Assembly (NCBI RefSeq): GCF_001280085.1
Contig: NZ_LGED01000001.1
Location: forward strand, 124,001-188,000
DNA from: Saccharothrix sp. NRRL B-16348
Lineage (GTDB): Bacteria; Actinomycetota; Actinomycetes; Mycobacteriales; Pseudonocardiaceae
Reading direction: 5' to 3'
Length of the DNA stretch: 64,000 nucleotides
Notes under the pieces: model-generated
Databases searched by the model: none
Seen by the model: the letters and a program-made list of their open reading frames with translations, nothing else
What the model was told of the DNA's origin: nothing
Made by a program: the position numbers and the translations under genes
Shown here: one piece after another, positions 1 through 9,502 of the stretch
Position numbering within the stretch: position 1 is the stretch's first letter
Layout: each line of letters opens with the position of its first letter

Positions 1-738
1 TCGTTCGTGTTCGCGTTGATCGGCTTGCAGCTCAACAGCGTGGTGCGGGACGTGGACATCACCGCCGGGCTGCTGTGGGCGGCGGCGGCCGTGCTGGCGG
101 CGACGATCGTGGTGCGGTTCGTGTGGATGTACCCGGCGGCGTACCTGCCCCGGCTGCTGTCGAAGCGGATCCGTGAACGCGAGCGCGCTCCGGGGTGGCG
201 TGGCGTGACCGTGCTGTCGTGGGCCGGGATGCGCGGCGTGGTGTCGCTGGCCGCGGCGAGCGCGTTGCCGCTGGACCTGCCCGGACGCGAGGTGATCGTG
301 TTCTGCGCGTTCGTCGTCACGGTGGGCACGCTGCTCATCCAGGGCCTGTCGCTGCCGTTCGTGATCCGCAAGCTGGGGTTCCGGGGCGACGAGGAGCGGA
401 CCGACGCGTTGGCCGAGGCGCAGGTGCAGCACGCCGCCGCGCAGGCCGCCGTACGCAAGCTGGACGAGGTGATGGGCGACGACGCGGGCACGCCGGAGCA
501 CATCGTCGACCGGCTGCGGATCATGGCCGAGCACCGGGGCAACGCGGCGTGGGAGCGGCTGGGCAGGCAGGAGGACGAGAGCCCGGCCGCCTCGTACCGG
601 CGGCTGCGGCGCACCATGCTGGAGGCCGAGCGGCAGGTGTTCATCCAGGCGCGTGACGACGGGCAGATCGACGACGAGGTGTTGTTCCGGGTGCTCCGCG
701 AACTCGACTTGGAGGAAGCGGCCATATCCAGGGAGTGA
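1..738 (+). CDS. Na+/H+ antiporter, CPA1 family (3' part)
   Basis: C-terminal ~245 residues of a monovalent cation/proton antiporter; the frame is open at base 1, so the start lies before the window. At least three hydrophobic segments are visible, and WAGMRGVVSLAAA is the hallmark of the CPA1/NhaP membrane domain. From about residue 130 of the visible part a charged cytoplasmic tail of ~115 residues begins (many Glu/Arg, predicted helical), as is common in actinobacterial NhaP-type proteins. The expected role is Na+ or K+ extrusion driven by proton influx at the plasma membrane. The next gene follows after 137 bp in the same direction, with its own ribosome binding site. Confidence 0.85.
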   Translation, partial: SFVFALIGLQLNSVVRDVDITAGLLWAAAAVLAATIVVRFVWMYPAAYLPRLLSKRIRERERAPGWRGVTVLSWAGMRGVVSLAAASALPLDLPGREVIVFCAFVVTVGTLLIQGLSLPFVIRKLGFRGDEERTDALAEAQVQHAAAQAAVRKLDEVMGDDAGTPEHIVDRLRIMAEHRGNAAWERLGRQEDESPAASYRRLRRTMLEAERQVFIQARDDGQIDDEVLFRVLRELDLEEAAISRE

Positions 739-875
739 CGACCACCGAACCACCCACCACGCGTTCACCGTGACGTGGCCTGCGCTTCGCCTTAGCGTGT
801 CCGGTACGTCGCGGTGCGCGACGAGGCTGCCGCGCGTCAGGAGTCTCTGAGCGGGACCCTCTTGGGAGGTCGGCG

Positions 876-1979
876 ATGGTGCGGACGAGGATCGTCGGGG
901 TGGCGCTCGCGGCGCTCGCGGTGGCGGGGGCGGTGGTGCTGCCGTCGGCGTCGGCGAGCGGTGACACGGAGGTGGCGTCGTCCCGCAAGGGCCCGCTGGT
1001 GATCGGCCACCGCGGCGCGTCGGGCTACCGGCCCGAGCACACGCTGGCCGCGTACGAGCTGGCCGCGCGGATGGGCGCCGACTACGTCGAGCCCGACCTG
1101 GTGGTGACCAAGGACGGCAAGCTGGTCGCCCGGCACGAGAACGAGATCGGCGGCACCACGGACGTCTCGACCAAGCCGGAGTTCGCCGCGCGCAAGACCA
1201 CCAAGGTCATCGACGGCGCGTCGATCACCGGCTGGTTCACCGAGGACTTCACGCTCGCGGAGCTGAAGACGCTGCGCGCGAAGGAGCGCATCCCGGAGGT
1301 CCGGCCGCGCAACACCCTCTACGACGGCCGGTTCGAGGTGCCGACGCTGGAGGAGGTCATCGACCTGTCCCGCCGGCTGAGCCGTGAGCTGGGGCGCGAC
1401 ATCGGCCTCTACCCGGAGACCAAGCACCCCACGTACTTCCAGGACATCGGCCTCCCGCTGGAGCCGCGCCTGGTCGACGTGCTGACGAAGGCGGGCCTGA
1501 ACCGGCACGGCGCGAAGGTGTTCGTGCAGTCGTTCGAGGTGGCCAACCTCAAGCAGCTCAAGGGGAAGCTGCGGGTGCCGCTGGTGCAGCTGATCAACTC
1601 GTCGGGTGCGCCGTACGACTTCGTGAAGGCCGGCGACAAGCGCACGTACAGCGACCTCGTGACGCCTGAGGGGTTGCGCGAGATCCGCGCGTACGCCAAC
1701 GGCGTCGGCGCGGCGAAGGACCGGATCATCCCGCGTGACGCGGCGGGTTTCCTGCGCGAGCCGACCACTCTGGTGCGCGACGCGCACACGCGCGGCCTGA
1801 TCGTGCACGCCTGGACGTTCCGCAACGAGAACACGTTCCTGCCGGCGGACTTCCGCAAGTCGACCGACCCGGCCGCGTACGGCGACGCGTTCGGCGAGTA
1901 CGCGAAGTTCTACGCGACGGGCCTGGACGGCGTGTTCGCCGACAACCCCGACACCGCGGTGGAAGCCCGGAACGGCTGA
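876..1979 (+). CDS. glpQ: Secreted glycerophosphodiester phosphodiesterase
   Basis: 367 residues. An N-terminal signal peptide (basic start, hydrophobic core, small residues ASAS near 25-28) indicates export. The GDPD catalytic signature HRGASGYRPEHT starts at residue 45, followed by the metal-binding VEPDLVVTKDG near 71-81 and a downstream VARHE. The full TIM-barrel length is present, ending FADNPDTAVE as in GlpQ/UgpQ proteins. It should hydrolyse glycerophosphodiesters outside the membrane to glycerol-3-phosphate and an alcohol, for phosphate or carbon scavenging. The ATG at 876 is preceded by GGGAGGT at ideal spacing. It stands alone, with no ugp transport genes beside it. Confidence 0.9.
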   Translation: MVRTRIVGVALAALAVAGAVVLPSASASGDTEVASSRKGPLVIGHRGASGYRPEHTLAAYELAARMGADYVEPDLVVTKDGKLVARHENEIGGTTDVSTKPEFAARKTTKVIDGASITGWFTEDFTLAELKTLRAKERIPEVRPRNTLYDGRFEVPTLEEVIDLSRRLSRELGRDIGLYPETKHPTYFQDIGLPLEPRLVDVLTKAGLNRHGAKVFVQSFEVANLKQLKGKLRVPLVQLINSSGAPYDFVKAGDKRTYSDLVTPEGLREIRAYANGVGAAKDRIIPRDAAGFLREPTTLVRDAHTRGLIVHAWTFRNENTFLPADFRKSTDPAAYGDAFGEYAKFYATGLDGVFADNPDTAVEARNG

Positions 1980-2037
1980 TGGCCGGCCCCGGCTCGATCC
2001 GACAGGGTGACACCGGGTCGGGTCGAGTCAGGGGGTC

Positions 2038-2796
2038 GTGGTGGAACCACAAGAGGTGCGGGACGTCTTCGCCTTGGTCGACAAGGTGTCGTCGTTGACC
2101 GGACGGGTGAAGGACAAGGTCGCGGCCAAGGGGCTGGACGAGGTCGTCGAGTCGTTGCACGCGCTGGTCGGCCCGGTGTCGGCGAACCTCGCCGCCGGGG
2201 TGCTGGAGCTGAGTCCGGCTGAGGTGCGCAAGCTCGCCGCCAGCGGCGTGCTGGTGACGCCCGCGGACCCGCGGCGGCTGCGCGACGTGCTGGCGGTCGC
2301 CCGGGAGCTGCGTGACCGGCGTGACCGCCTGGACGTCATCCGGTGGTACTTGGAGGACCGGGCGCTGCTCGCCCACGAGGGAGTGCGGCAGGGGCTGGCG
2401 GAGCCGGGCGACGACGTGCTCACGCCGCACGCGCGGCAGCAGGTCGACGGGCTGGACCGGCAGGCCCGCCGGACGTTCGAGGCGTGGCTGGCGAAGGTCA
2501 ACCAGCACGGCGCGCCGGCGACGGACCACCGGGTCACCGGTGTGCCACAGCGGGTCCGCGTCAAGCGCCTCGACCCGCTCCGCGTGGCCGTCGTGGAGCT
2601 GCCGGAGGCCAAGCGGGCGGTGGTGCTGCTGGTCGAACCGCAGGTCGACACCTACGGCTACGTGCACGTGCTGGGCAAGGCCAAGCCGGGCCGCCGCACC
2701 GCGCCCTTCCTCAGCCGCGACGACCGGCTGCCCGGTTGGAACTCGGCGCTCGAAGAGCTCGCCGAACGCGCCGGCGCACTGGCCGACAAGCGCTGA
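2038..2796 (+). CDS. Conserved protein of unknown function
   Basis: 252 residues, soluble, with no signal peptide or membrane segment. I do not recognise a named domain. The first ~110 residues are Leu/Val/Arg-rich and look helical (a DKVSSLTGRVKDKVAAKGLDE-like stretch, then repeated short helices); the last ~90 residues look like mixed alpha/beta, with VRVKRLDPLRVAVVELPEA and VVLLVEPQVD. GTG codons at 2038 and 2041 are both possible starts. The Shine-Dalgarno is weak (GGGGGT immediately upstream). A strong hairpin terminator follows at 2807. It is convergent with ssuD; no functional inference from context is justified. Confidence 0.6.
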   Translation: MVEPQEVRDVFALVDKVSSLTGRVKDKVAAKGLDEVVESLHALVGPVSANLAAGVLELSPAEVRKLAASGVLVTPADPRRLRDVLAVARELRDRRDRLDVIRWYLEDRALLAHEGVRQGLAEPGDDVLTPHARQQVDGLDRQARRTFEAWLAKVNQHGAPATDHRVTGVPQRVRVKRLDPLRVAVVELPEAKRAVVLLVEPQVDTYGYVHVLGKAKPGRRTAPFLSRDDRLPGWNSALEELAERAGALADKR

Positions 2797-2806
2797 ACCG
2801 CACCGG

Positions 2807-2833
2807 GGACGCCCGCGCACGTCGCGGGCGTCC
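2807..2833 (+). terminator. Hairpin terminator after 2038-2796 gene
   Basis: Perfect 11-bp stem GGACGCCCGCG / CGCGGGCGTCC with a 5-nt loop CACGT, starting 10 bp after the upstream stop codon and followed by TCCGTTC. There is no long U run, as is usual in high-GC actinobacteria. Confidence 0.75.
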
Positions 2834-2893
2834 TCCGTTCCACACAGGCGTCACCAGGTCCGGCTGTCCCTACGCCATTAGGAACCCGCGCCA

Positions 2894-4099
2894 TCAGGAG
2901 CCGCCGCCGACGGCTTCGCGCGGGTCCCCGCCAAGGGGAACCCTTGCTGCGATTCTACCGACGGGGTCCGACAGTTCCGGGCCGTCGTGCGCCGTCGGCG
3001 ACCCGGCCAGCAGGCCGCGTCGGGCCAGGATCGGGCGGACGCCCTCGCCGAACCAGTAGGCCTCCTCCAGGTGCGGGTAGCCGGAGAGCACGAACTCCTC
3101 CACGCCGAGCCGGTGGTACTCCTCGATCAGGTCCGCCACCTCCGAGTGGCTGCCGACCAGCGCCGTGCCCGCGCCGCCGCGCACCAGCCCGATGCCCGCC
3201 CACAGCCCGGGGTGGACCTCCAGGCCGCGCACGCCCCGGCTGAGGTCGCCGCCGTGCAGCGCCACCATCCGCTGCTGCCCCACCGACTCCGACGCCCGCA
3301 GCTGCTCCTGCGCCCTGGCCACCTGCGCCGGGTCCAACGCCTCCAGCAGCTTCTCCGCCTCACGCCACGCCTCGGCGGACGTGTCGCGGCTGATCGTGTG
3401 CAGCCGCACGCCGAACCGGATCGGCCGGTCGCCCGCCAGCGCGCGCACCCGGCCGATCTTCTCCGCCACCTGCGCCGGCGGCTCGCCCCACGTCAGGTAC
3501 ACGTCGGCCCGCCGTGCCGCGACCGGCAGCGCCGCGTCCGACGACCCGCCGAAGTAGATCGGCGGCACGGGGTCCGGCGCGGCCATCACGGTCGCGCCCG
3601 ACACCTGGTAGTGCTCGCCGGAGAAGTCGACCGGCCGTCCCGACCACACCGCCCGCACCACGTGCAGGAACTCGTCGGTCCGCGCGTACCGCCGGTCGTG
3701 GTCGAGCCAGTCGCCGAACCGGCGCTGCTCCACCTCGTCGCCGCCGGTCACCACGTTCAGCAGCAGCCGCCCGCGGGAGATCCGCTGGTACGTCGCCGCC
3801 ATCTGCGCGGCCAACGTCGGCGAGATCACCCCCGGCCGGAACGCCACCAGGAACTTCAGCGTCGACGTCCGCGCGAGCAGCGCCGCCGTGGTCAGCCACG
3901 CGTCCTCGCACCACGTGCCGGTGGGCGTCAGCACGCCGGAGAACCCGTTGTGCTCGGCCGCCTGCGCGATCTGCGCCAGGTAGTCGATGTCGGGCTCCCG
4001 CAACGCCGCCGCACCCAACGAGCGGTTGGCGTGGAAGCGCTCGACGACGGTCCGGCCGTCACCGGACGTGGGCAGGAACCAGTGCAGCACGACGCTCAT
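2894..4099 (-). CDS. ssuD: Alkanesulfonate monooxygenase (FMNH2-dependent)
   Basis: 401 residues of the bacterial luciferase-like (LLM) family, SsuD branch. N-terminal LHWFLPTSGD and the central LLNVVTGGDEVEQRRFGDWLDHDRRY stretch (cited in part) match SsuD; TFTSG-type substrate loops and IYFGGSS are present. SsuD releases sulfite from alkanesulfonates using reduced FMN, so it needs a flavin reductase (SsuE), which is not seen here. The ATG at 4099 overlaps the ssuA stop (ATGA), placing it last in a leftward ssuC-B-A-D operon. The last ~26 residues are encoded by a dispersed repeat (2913-2974) and look like an acquired tail; the protein is ~20 residues longer than E. coli SsuD. Confidence 0.9.
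   Translation of the reverse strand: MSVVLHWFLPTSGDGRTVVERFHANRSLGAAALREPDIDYLAQIAQAAEHNGFSGVLTPTGTWCEDAWLTTAALLARTSTLKFLVAFRPGVISPTLAAQMAATYQRISRGRLLLNVVTGGDEVEQRRFGDWLDHDRRYARTDEFLHVVRAVWSGRPVDFSGEHYQVSGATVMAAPDPVPPIYFGGSSDAALPVAARRADVYLTWGEPPAQVAEKIGRVRALAGDRPIRFGVRLHTISRDTSAEAWREAEKLLEALDPAQVARAQEQLRASESVGQQRMVALHGGDLSRGVRGLEVHPGLWAGIGLVRGGAGTALVGSHSEVADLIEEYHRLGVEEFVLSGYPHLEEAYWFGEGVRPILARRGLLAGSPTAHDGPELSDPVGRIAARVPLGGDPREAVGGGS
2913..2974 (+). repeat. Dispersed terminator-like repeat, copy 1 (truncated)
   Basis: 62 bp aligning with copies at 20707, 32876 and 36484 (reverse). Conserved blocks in order: GCTTCGC, GGGTCCCCGCCAAGGGGAACCC (hairpin, given here in short), a T-rich turn, GATTCTACC, and GACAG. 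This copy lacks the distal TGTGGACAAC found ~26 bp further on in the other three. It lies 116 bp downstream of the 2038-2796 gene, in the same orientation as that gene, and is read on the other strand as the last codons of ssuD. Confidence 0.8.
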
Positions 4100-5046
4100 G
4101 ACAGCTCCCCCTGGAAGCGGGTGTCCACGAACTGCCGGAAGTCCACCTTGCCCGGCAGGGTGCCGTCCGCGGTGAACGCGTCGGCCAGCTCCTGCTCGGA
4201 CGCGATCACCGCGTCGTCCAGCTTCACCGGCAGGTCGCCGCCGCGCTCCACGGCCGCCCGCGCCACCTCGACCTTCAGCCCGGTCTCCGCGGCCCACGCC
4301 TGCGCCCACTCCTCGCGGTGCGTGTCGGCCCACCGCTGGGCCCGCGCGATCCGCTTCACGAACTCCTTGACCGCCTCGCTCTTGCCCGGCGAGTCCAACG
4401 CCGCCCGCCCGGCCACCTGGAACGTGTAGCCGTTCGACTTGCCGCGCCCGTCGGTCAGCACCCGTGCGCCCGCCTCGAGCTGGGCCTGCGCCGTGTACGG
4501 GTCCCACACCGCCCACGCGTCCACCCGCCGCTGCGTGAACGCCGAGTACGCATCGGACGGCTGCAGAAAGTTGAGCGTGACGTCGTCGGTCGTCAGGCCG
4601 GCCGCGGCGAGCGTCAGCAGCACCTGACCGTGCGCCGAACTGCCCTTGGCCACGGCGATGCCGCGCCCCTTGAGGTCCTGCACCGTCTGCAACGACGAGT
4701 CGGACGGCACCAGGAGGGCGTCGCCCTCCACGTTGCCCTTCGCCGAGTACACCGCGGCGATCTTCGCGTTCGCCGCCGCCGCGAAGATCGGCGGCGTGTT
4801 CCCGACACCGCCGACGTCGATCGCGCCCGCCGACGCCGCCTCCAGCAACGGCGGGCCGGACGTGAACGTGGACCACTCGATCTCGTGCGGGAAGTCGTCG
4901 AGCAGCCCGGCCGCCGTCAGCAGCGCCTTCGAACCGCCCTTCTGGTCGCCCACCTTCAGCACCACCGGACCGTCCGACGACGCCGCCGTGCCGCAGCCCG
5001 ACAGCGCCAGCACCACGACCACCAGCGCGCTAAGCAGCTTCGACAT
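4096..5046 (-). CDS. ssuA: Sulfonate ABC transporter, substrate-binding lipoprotein
   Basis: 316 residues. The lipoprotein signal peptide ends in the lipobox LSGC (Cys near 18). The mature part is a type II periplasmic-binding fold of the SsuA/TauA/NMT1 family: LKVGDQKGGSKALL, then GAIDVGGVGNTPPIFAA, and later DAWAVWDPYTAQAQ, all typical sulfonate/nitrate-binding segments. It should capture alkanesulfonates outside the membrane and deliver them to SsuC/SsuB. The ATG at 5046 has GGGAGT upstream and lies inside the 3' end of ssuB (17-nt overlap); its stop overlaps the ssuD start, so translation is coupled along the operon. Confidence 0.92.
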   Translation of the reverse strand: MSKLLSALVVVVLALSGCGTAASSDGPVVLKVGDQKGGSKALLTAAGLLDDFPHEIEWSTFTSGPPLLEAASAGAIDVGGVGNTPPIFAAAANAKIAAVYSAKGNVEGDALLVPSDSSLQTVQDLKGRGIAVAKGSSAHGQVLLTLAAAGLTTDDVTLNFLQPSDAYSAFTQRRVDAWAVWDPYTAQAQLEAGARVLTDGRGKSNGYTFQVAGRAALDSPGKSEAVKEFVKRIARAQRWADTHREEWAQAWAAETGLKVEVARAAVERGGDLPVKLDDAVIASEQELADAFTADGTLPGKVDFRQFVDTRFQGELS

Positions 5047-5731
5047 CGTCCACTCCCAGGTCCGACAGCACTTCGACGCGCAGGTCCGCGAAGGACGCGC
5101 GGCGCCGCGGTCGCGGCAGGTCGACGTGGTGCTCGGCCACGATCCGACCTTCGTCCAGCACCACGACGCGGTCGGCCAGCAGCAGGGCCTCGTCCACGTC
5201 GTGGGTCACGAACAGCACGGCGGGCCGGTGCTCCCGCCACAGCTGCTCCACCAGGTGGTGCATGGCGAGCCGGGTCAACGCGTCCAGCGCGCCGAACGGC
5301 TCGTCCAGCAGCAGCAGTTCCGGCTCGCGCACCAACGCCCGCGCCAACGACACGCGTTGCGCCTCGCCGCCGGACAACGTCAACGGCCACGCGTCGGCGT
5401 GGTCGGCCAACCGCACCTCGGCCAACGCCTTCCGCGCCACCGAACGGCCGTCGACCCCGCGCAACCCCAGCGAGATGTTGCGCCACACCCGCCGCCACGG
5501 CAGCAGCCGCGGTTGCTGGAAGGCCACGGACACCCGTTCGGGCACCGTGAACGTGCCTTCGACGTCGGGGTCGAGTCCCGCCAGGATCCGCAGCAACGTC
5601 GACTTGCCGCACCCGCTGCGCCCCAGCAGCGCCACGAACTCGCCCTCGGCGACGTCCAGGTCCAGCCCGGCCAGCACCCGGCGCGGCCCGAAGTCCTTGA
5701 CCAGCCCCCGGATCCTCACCGCGCCCGCCAC
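5030..5731 (-). CDS. ssuB: Sulfonate ABC transporter, ATPase
   Basis: 233 residues. Complete ABC ATPase: Walker A GRSGCGKST, a Q-loop (AFQQPRLLPWRRV), signature LSGGEAQRVSLARAL, Walker B LLLLDEPFG, and an H-loop VTHDVDEAL. It powers uptake through SsuC. I chose GTG 5731 because GAGGAGGGT sits ~7 nt upstream; a second GTG at 5719 would give a GTGA overlap with ssuC but has no good Shine-Dalgarno. The gene overlaps both neighbours. It belongs to the NrtD/SsuB/TauB class by length and by the short C-terminus. Confidence 0.92.
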   Translation of the reverse strand: MAGAVRIRGLVKDFGPRRVLAGLDLDVAEGEFVALLGRSGCGKSTLLRILAGLDPDVEGTFTVPERVSVAFQQPRLLPWRRVWRNISLGLRGVDGRSVARKALAEVRLADHADAWPLTLSGGEAQRVSLARALVREPELLLLDEPFGALDALTRLAMHHLVEQLWREHRPAVLFVTHDVDEALLLADRVVVLDEGRIVAEHHVDLPRPRRRASFADLRVEVLSDLGVDDVEAA

Positions 5732-6567
5732 CGCAGCACCCTCCTCTCCAACGCGCGCACCAGGGCGTCCGTGGTCAGCCCGAGCAGCGCGTAGACCAGC
5801 AGGCCCACCACGACGACGTCGGTGCGCAGGAACTCGCGCGCGTTGTTGATCAGGTAGCCGATGCCCGCGTCGGCGTTGATCTGCTCGCCGACGATCAGCG
5901 ACAGCCACGCCGTGCCGAGCGCGATCCGCAGCCCCACCAACGTCTGCGGCACCGCCGACGGCAGCACGACGTGCGCGACCCGTTCGAGCCGCGTGTAGCC
6001 GAGCACGCGTGCGGCTTCCAGCAGGGCCGGGTCGGTCTGCCGGATGCCCGCGTGCAGGTTCAGGTACAGCGGGAACGCCACACCGGCCGCGACCAGCGCC
6101 AGCTTCGGCTCCTCGCCGATGCCGAACCAGAGGATGAACAACGGGATCAGGCCGAGGTGCGGCAACGTGCGCAGCATCTGCACCGGCGGGTCGAGCAGCC
6201 GTTCGCCCCAGCGGGACAGCCCGGACGCCAGGCCGAGCGCGCCGCCGACGACCGCGCCGATCGCGAACCCCACCGCGACCCGGCTCAGCGACACCAGGAA
6301 CGCGTCCACCAACTGCCCGTCCAGGACCAGGTCGTAGGCGGACCGGAAGACCGTCACCGGTGACGCGAGCTTGTCCGGCGGCAGCACACCGGTGCTGCTC
6401 GCGGCCTGCCACAGCAGCACCAGCCCGACCGGGCTCAGCCAGCGCCGCAGATCGGGCCACTTGCGTTGTTTTATTGCGGGTGCACGCGCCGCGACAGCGG
6501 TTTCCGGGCGCGCGACGACACCCGCGGTGGAAATCGACACGGATTTCTCCCAGCGGACAACGGACAT
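5716..6567 (-). CDS. ssuC: Sulfonate ABC transporter, permease
   Basis: 283 residues. A ~45-residue cytoplasmic N-terminus precedes about six membrane segments of the BPD_transp_1 fold. The EAA-type loop is visible as EAARVLGYTRLERVAHVVLPSA (cited in part), and the TLPHLGLIPLFILWFGIGEEPK stretch is characteristic of SsuC/TauC. It forms the membrane channel for alkanesulfonates. It is the first gene of the ssuCBAD operon. The 70 bp upstream of the start, up to the purA terminator, hold no obvious operator, and no regulator gene is adjacent. Confidence 0.92.
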   Translation of the reverse strand: MSVVRWEKSVSISTAGVVARPETAVAARAPAIKQRKWPDLRRWLSPVGLVLLWQAASSTGVLPPDKLASPVTVFRSAYDLVLDGQLVDAFLVSLSRVAVGFAIGAVVGGALGLASGLSRWGERLLDPPVQMLRTLPHLGLIPLFILWFGIGEEPKLALVAAGVAFPLYLNLHAGIRQTDPALLEAARVLGYTRLERVAHVVLPSAVPQTLVGLRIALGTAWLSLIVGEQINADAGIGYLINNAREFLRTDVVVVGLLVYALLGLTTDALVRALERRVLRWRAR

Positions 6568-6637
6568 CGGACGCGCTGATCAGCGAGTCCGAGTTTTGGT
6601 ATCCGGTCGGGAGAAGTCAACGCGTCCCGAATTGTGA

Positions 6638-6678
6638 AAGTGCCTCCGAGACCGGTTGATTCGGTCTCGGAGGCACTT
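6638..6678. terminator. Strong bidirectional hairpin after purA
   Basis: Perfect 16-bp stem AAGTGCCTCCGAGACC / GGTCTCGGAGGCACTT with a 9-nt loop, 15 bp beyond the purA stop. On the minus strand the hairpin runs into A/T-containing sequence (TTTCACAATTC), consistent with intrinsic termination of purA before the ssu promoter. Confidence 0.85.
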
Positions 6679-6692
6679 CGTTCAGAACGAAC

Positions 6693-8036
<1,344 letters not shown>

Positions 8037-8068
8037 TCAGTGGACGGCTGTTGAGGGTAGACCAGGAG

Positions 8069-8746
8069 ATGAAGGTGCGCGGAATCGTGCTGGCCTGCGG
8101 AAACTCGCAGTTGCCAATGATCACGGACGGTGACCGTTTCGAGGTCCGCCAGGTGGCGGAACGGCCCGGAAAGGCCGAGGTGGACGCGGTTCTCGCCGAT
8201 TCGGGTGACAAACGTCTCGTCGTGCACGGCACGGACGGCGACCTCAATGCCGTCGTGCTGCGACTGCTGCGCACCGAACGGCTCGCCGACGTGCCGGTCG
8301 GGTACGTGCCCGCGGACCCGCGGTCGGAGGTGGCGAAGCTCTGGGGTTTGCCGACCGACCCGGGCCGCGCGCTCGACCTCGCCCTGTCCGGTGACCCCGA
8401 CCGGGTGCCGCTGGTCCGCGACGACGTCGGCGGCGTGCTCGTCGGCCTCGGCTCGCTGGGCCCGGTGCGCGGGGTCGGCTACGGCGACGACACGGTGGTG
8501 CTCCGGGGTCAAGCGTCCCGGCTGGAGGTGACCCCGGACCCGGAGGGCGGTCCGGGGTTGGTCGTGCACGTCATCCACAAGCGCCTGTTCGGGCGGAAGG
8601 TCACCAGCACGTCGGCGCGCGCGTTCCAGCTCGGCTGCCTGCCGGTGCAGGTGAACTCGGACGGCGTCCCGCACCCGCGGCCGATGGGCAAGTGGACCTG
8701 GTACCGCCACACGGAGGACTTGCGGTTGGTCCGCGGGTTGCAGTGA
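8069..8746 (+). CDS. Conserved protein divergent from purA
   Basis: 225 residues, soluble. It begins KVRGIVLACGNSQLP; GTDGDLNAVVLRLL with VPADPRSEVAKLW resembles the catalytic region of diacylglycerol-kinase/NAD-kinase-like folds (the GDG loop, then VP.G), and the C-terminal half (GPVRGVGYGDDTVVLRGQAS, partial) looks like the second beta-sandwich domain of that fold. It may therefore be a degenerate lipid- or NAD-kinase-like protein; substrate unknown. A conserved gene sits in the same divergent position beside purA in mycobacteria (Rv0358, from memory). ATG 8069 has AGGAG directly upstream (ACCAGGAGATG), so spacing is tight. Confidence 0.6.
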   Translation: MKVRGIVLACGNSQLPMITDGDRFEVRQVAERPGKAEVDAVLADSGDKRLVVHGTDGDLNAVVLRLLRTERLADVPVGYVPADPRSEVAKLWGLPTDPGRALDLALSGDPDRVPLVRDDVGGVLVGLGSLGPVRGVGYGDDTVVLRGQASRLEVTPDPEGGPGLVVHVIHKRLFGRKVTSTSARAFQLGCLPVQVNSDGVPHPRPMGKWTWYRHTEDLRLVRGLQ

Positions 8747-8818
8747 CGGAGGAATTTTCTCGCCCGCCATTCAGGCGTCACTCGAAAGCGTTGTAACGGA
8801 AGGAGAATTGACCCAAGG

Positions 8819-8855
8819 TAATTCCGACAGCTTCCAACTAGGAAGGTCGGAATTA
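8819..8855 (+). promoter_or_regulatory. Leader hairpin enclosing the HNH gene ribosome binding site
   Basis: Arms TAATTCCGAC and GTCGGAATTA (10 bp, perfect) plus an inner TTCC/GGAA pair around an AACTA loop. The 3' arm contains GGAAGG, the Shine-Dalgarno for the ATG at 8855, and the arm's last base is the A of that ATG. As RNA it would hide the ribosome binding site; as DNA it could be an operator. Confidence 0.7.
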
Positions 8856-9496
8856 TGTCAACGGTCAACAAAACCGCGCGATTCTCGATCTGTTCCCTGC
8901 TCCTGGCTGGTGTGCTGGCAGTCGGCCTGGTCACCCCTGCCCAGGCGACGCCGCCGAACATCCCGAGCACCACCACCGCGCTCTCGGAGCTGGCCGCCCT
9001 GAGGGTCGCCACCGAGGGTTCGACCAGCGGCTACTCGCGGGACCTGTTCCCGCACTGGAGCACCGTGTCGGGCGCCTGCAACACCCGCGAGACGGTGCTC
9101 AAGCGCGACGGGACGAACGTGGTCACCGACTCCAGCTGCGCGGCCACCTCCGGCCGCTGGTACAGCCCGTACGACGGCGCGACGTGGACGGCGGCGTCCG
9201 ATGTGGACATCGACCACATCGTGCCGCTGGCCGAGGCGTGGCGCTCCGGCGCGTCCTCGTGGACCACGTCCCGGCGGCAGTCGTTCGCCAACGACCTGAC
9301 CAACCCGCAGCTCATCGCCGTGACCGACAACGTCAACCAGGCCAAGGGCGACCAGGACCCGGCGCTGTGGAAGCCGCCGCTGAGCTCGTACTGGTGCACC
9401 TACGCGAAGATGTGGACGCGCTCGAAGTACAAGTGGGGTTTGAGCGTGAACTCGGCGGAGAAGTCTGCACTGCAGAGCATGCTCGGGAGGTGCTGA
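8855..9496 (+). CDS. Secreted HNH-family endonuclease (DUF1524/GmrSD C-like)
   Basis: 213 residues. Signal peptide of ~31 residues (hydrophobic LLLAGVLAVGLV, cleavage near AQA-TP). The catalytic core is DIDHIVPLAEAW at 118-128 (His-metal motif), followed by NDLTNPQLIAV and N161-Q-A-K-G-D, then DPALWKPP and a paired Cys (CNTRET near 75; C181), all as in secreted DUF1524-type HNH nucleases of actinomycetes. It probably degrades DNA or RNA outside the cell, for nutrient release or competition. Translation may be limited by the leader hairpin. The next gene begins 7 nt downstream and could encode a partner. Confidence 0.85.
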   Translation: MSTVNKTARFSICSLLLAGVLAVGLVTPAQATPPNIPSTTTALSELAALRVATEGSTSGYSRDLFPHWSTVSGACNTRETVLKRDGTNVVTDSSCAATSGRWYSPYDGATWTAASDVDIDHIVPLAEAWRSGASSWTTSRRQSFANDLTNPQLIAVTDNVNQAKGDQDPALWKPPLSSYWCTYAKMWTRSKYKWGLSVNSAEKSALQSMLGRC

Positions 9497-9502
9497 CGAC
9501 CG

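Noticed and set aside
2894..4876. ssuD extended to 660 residues by an earlier in-frame start
   Set aside because: The first ~258 residues are a frame shadow of ssuA. ATG 4099 matches the family N-terminus and overlaps the ssuA stop.
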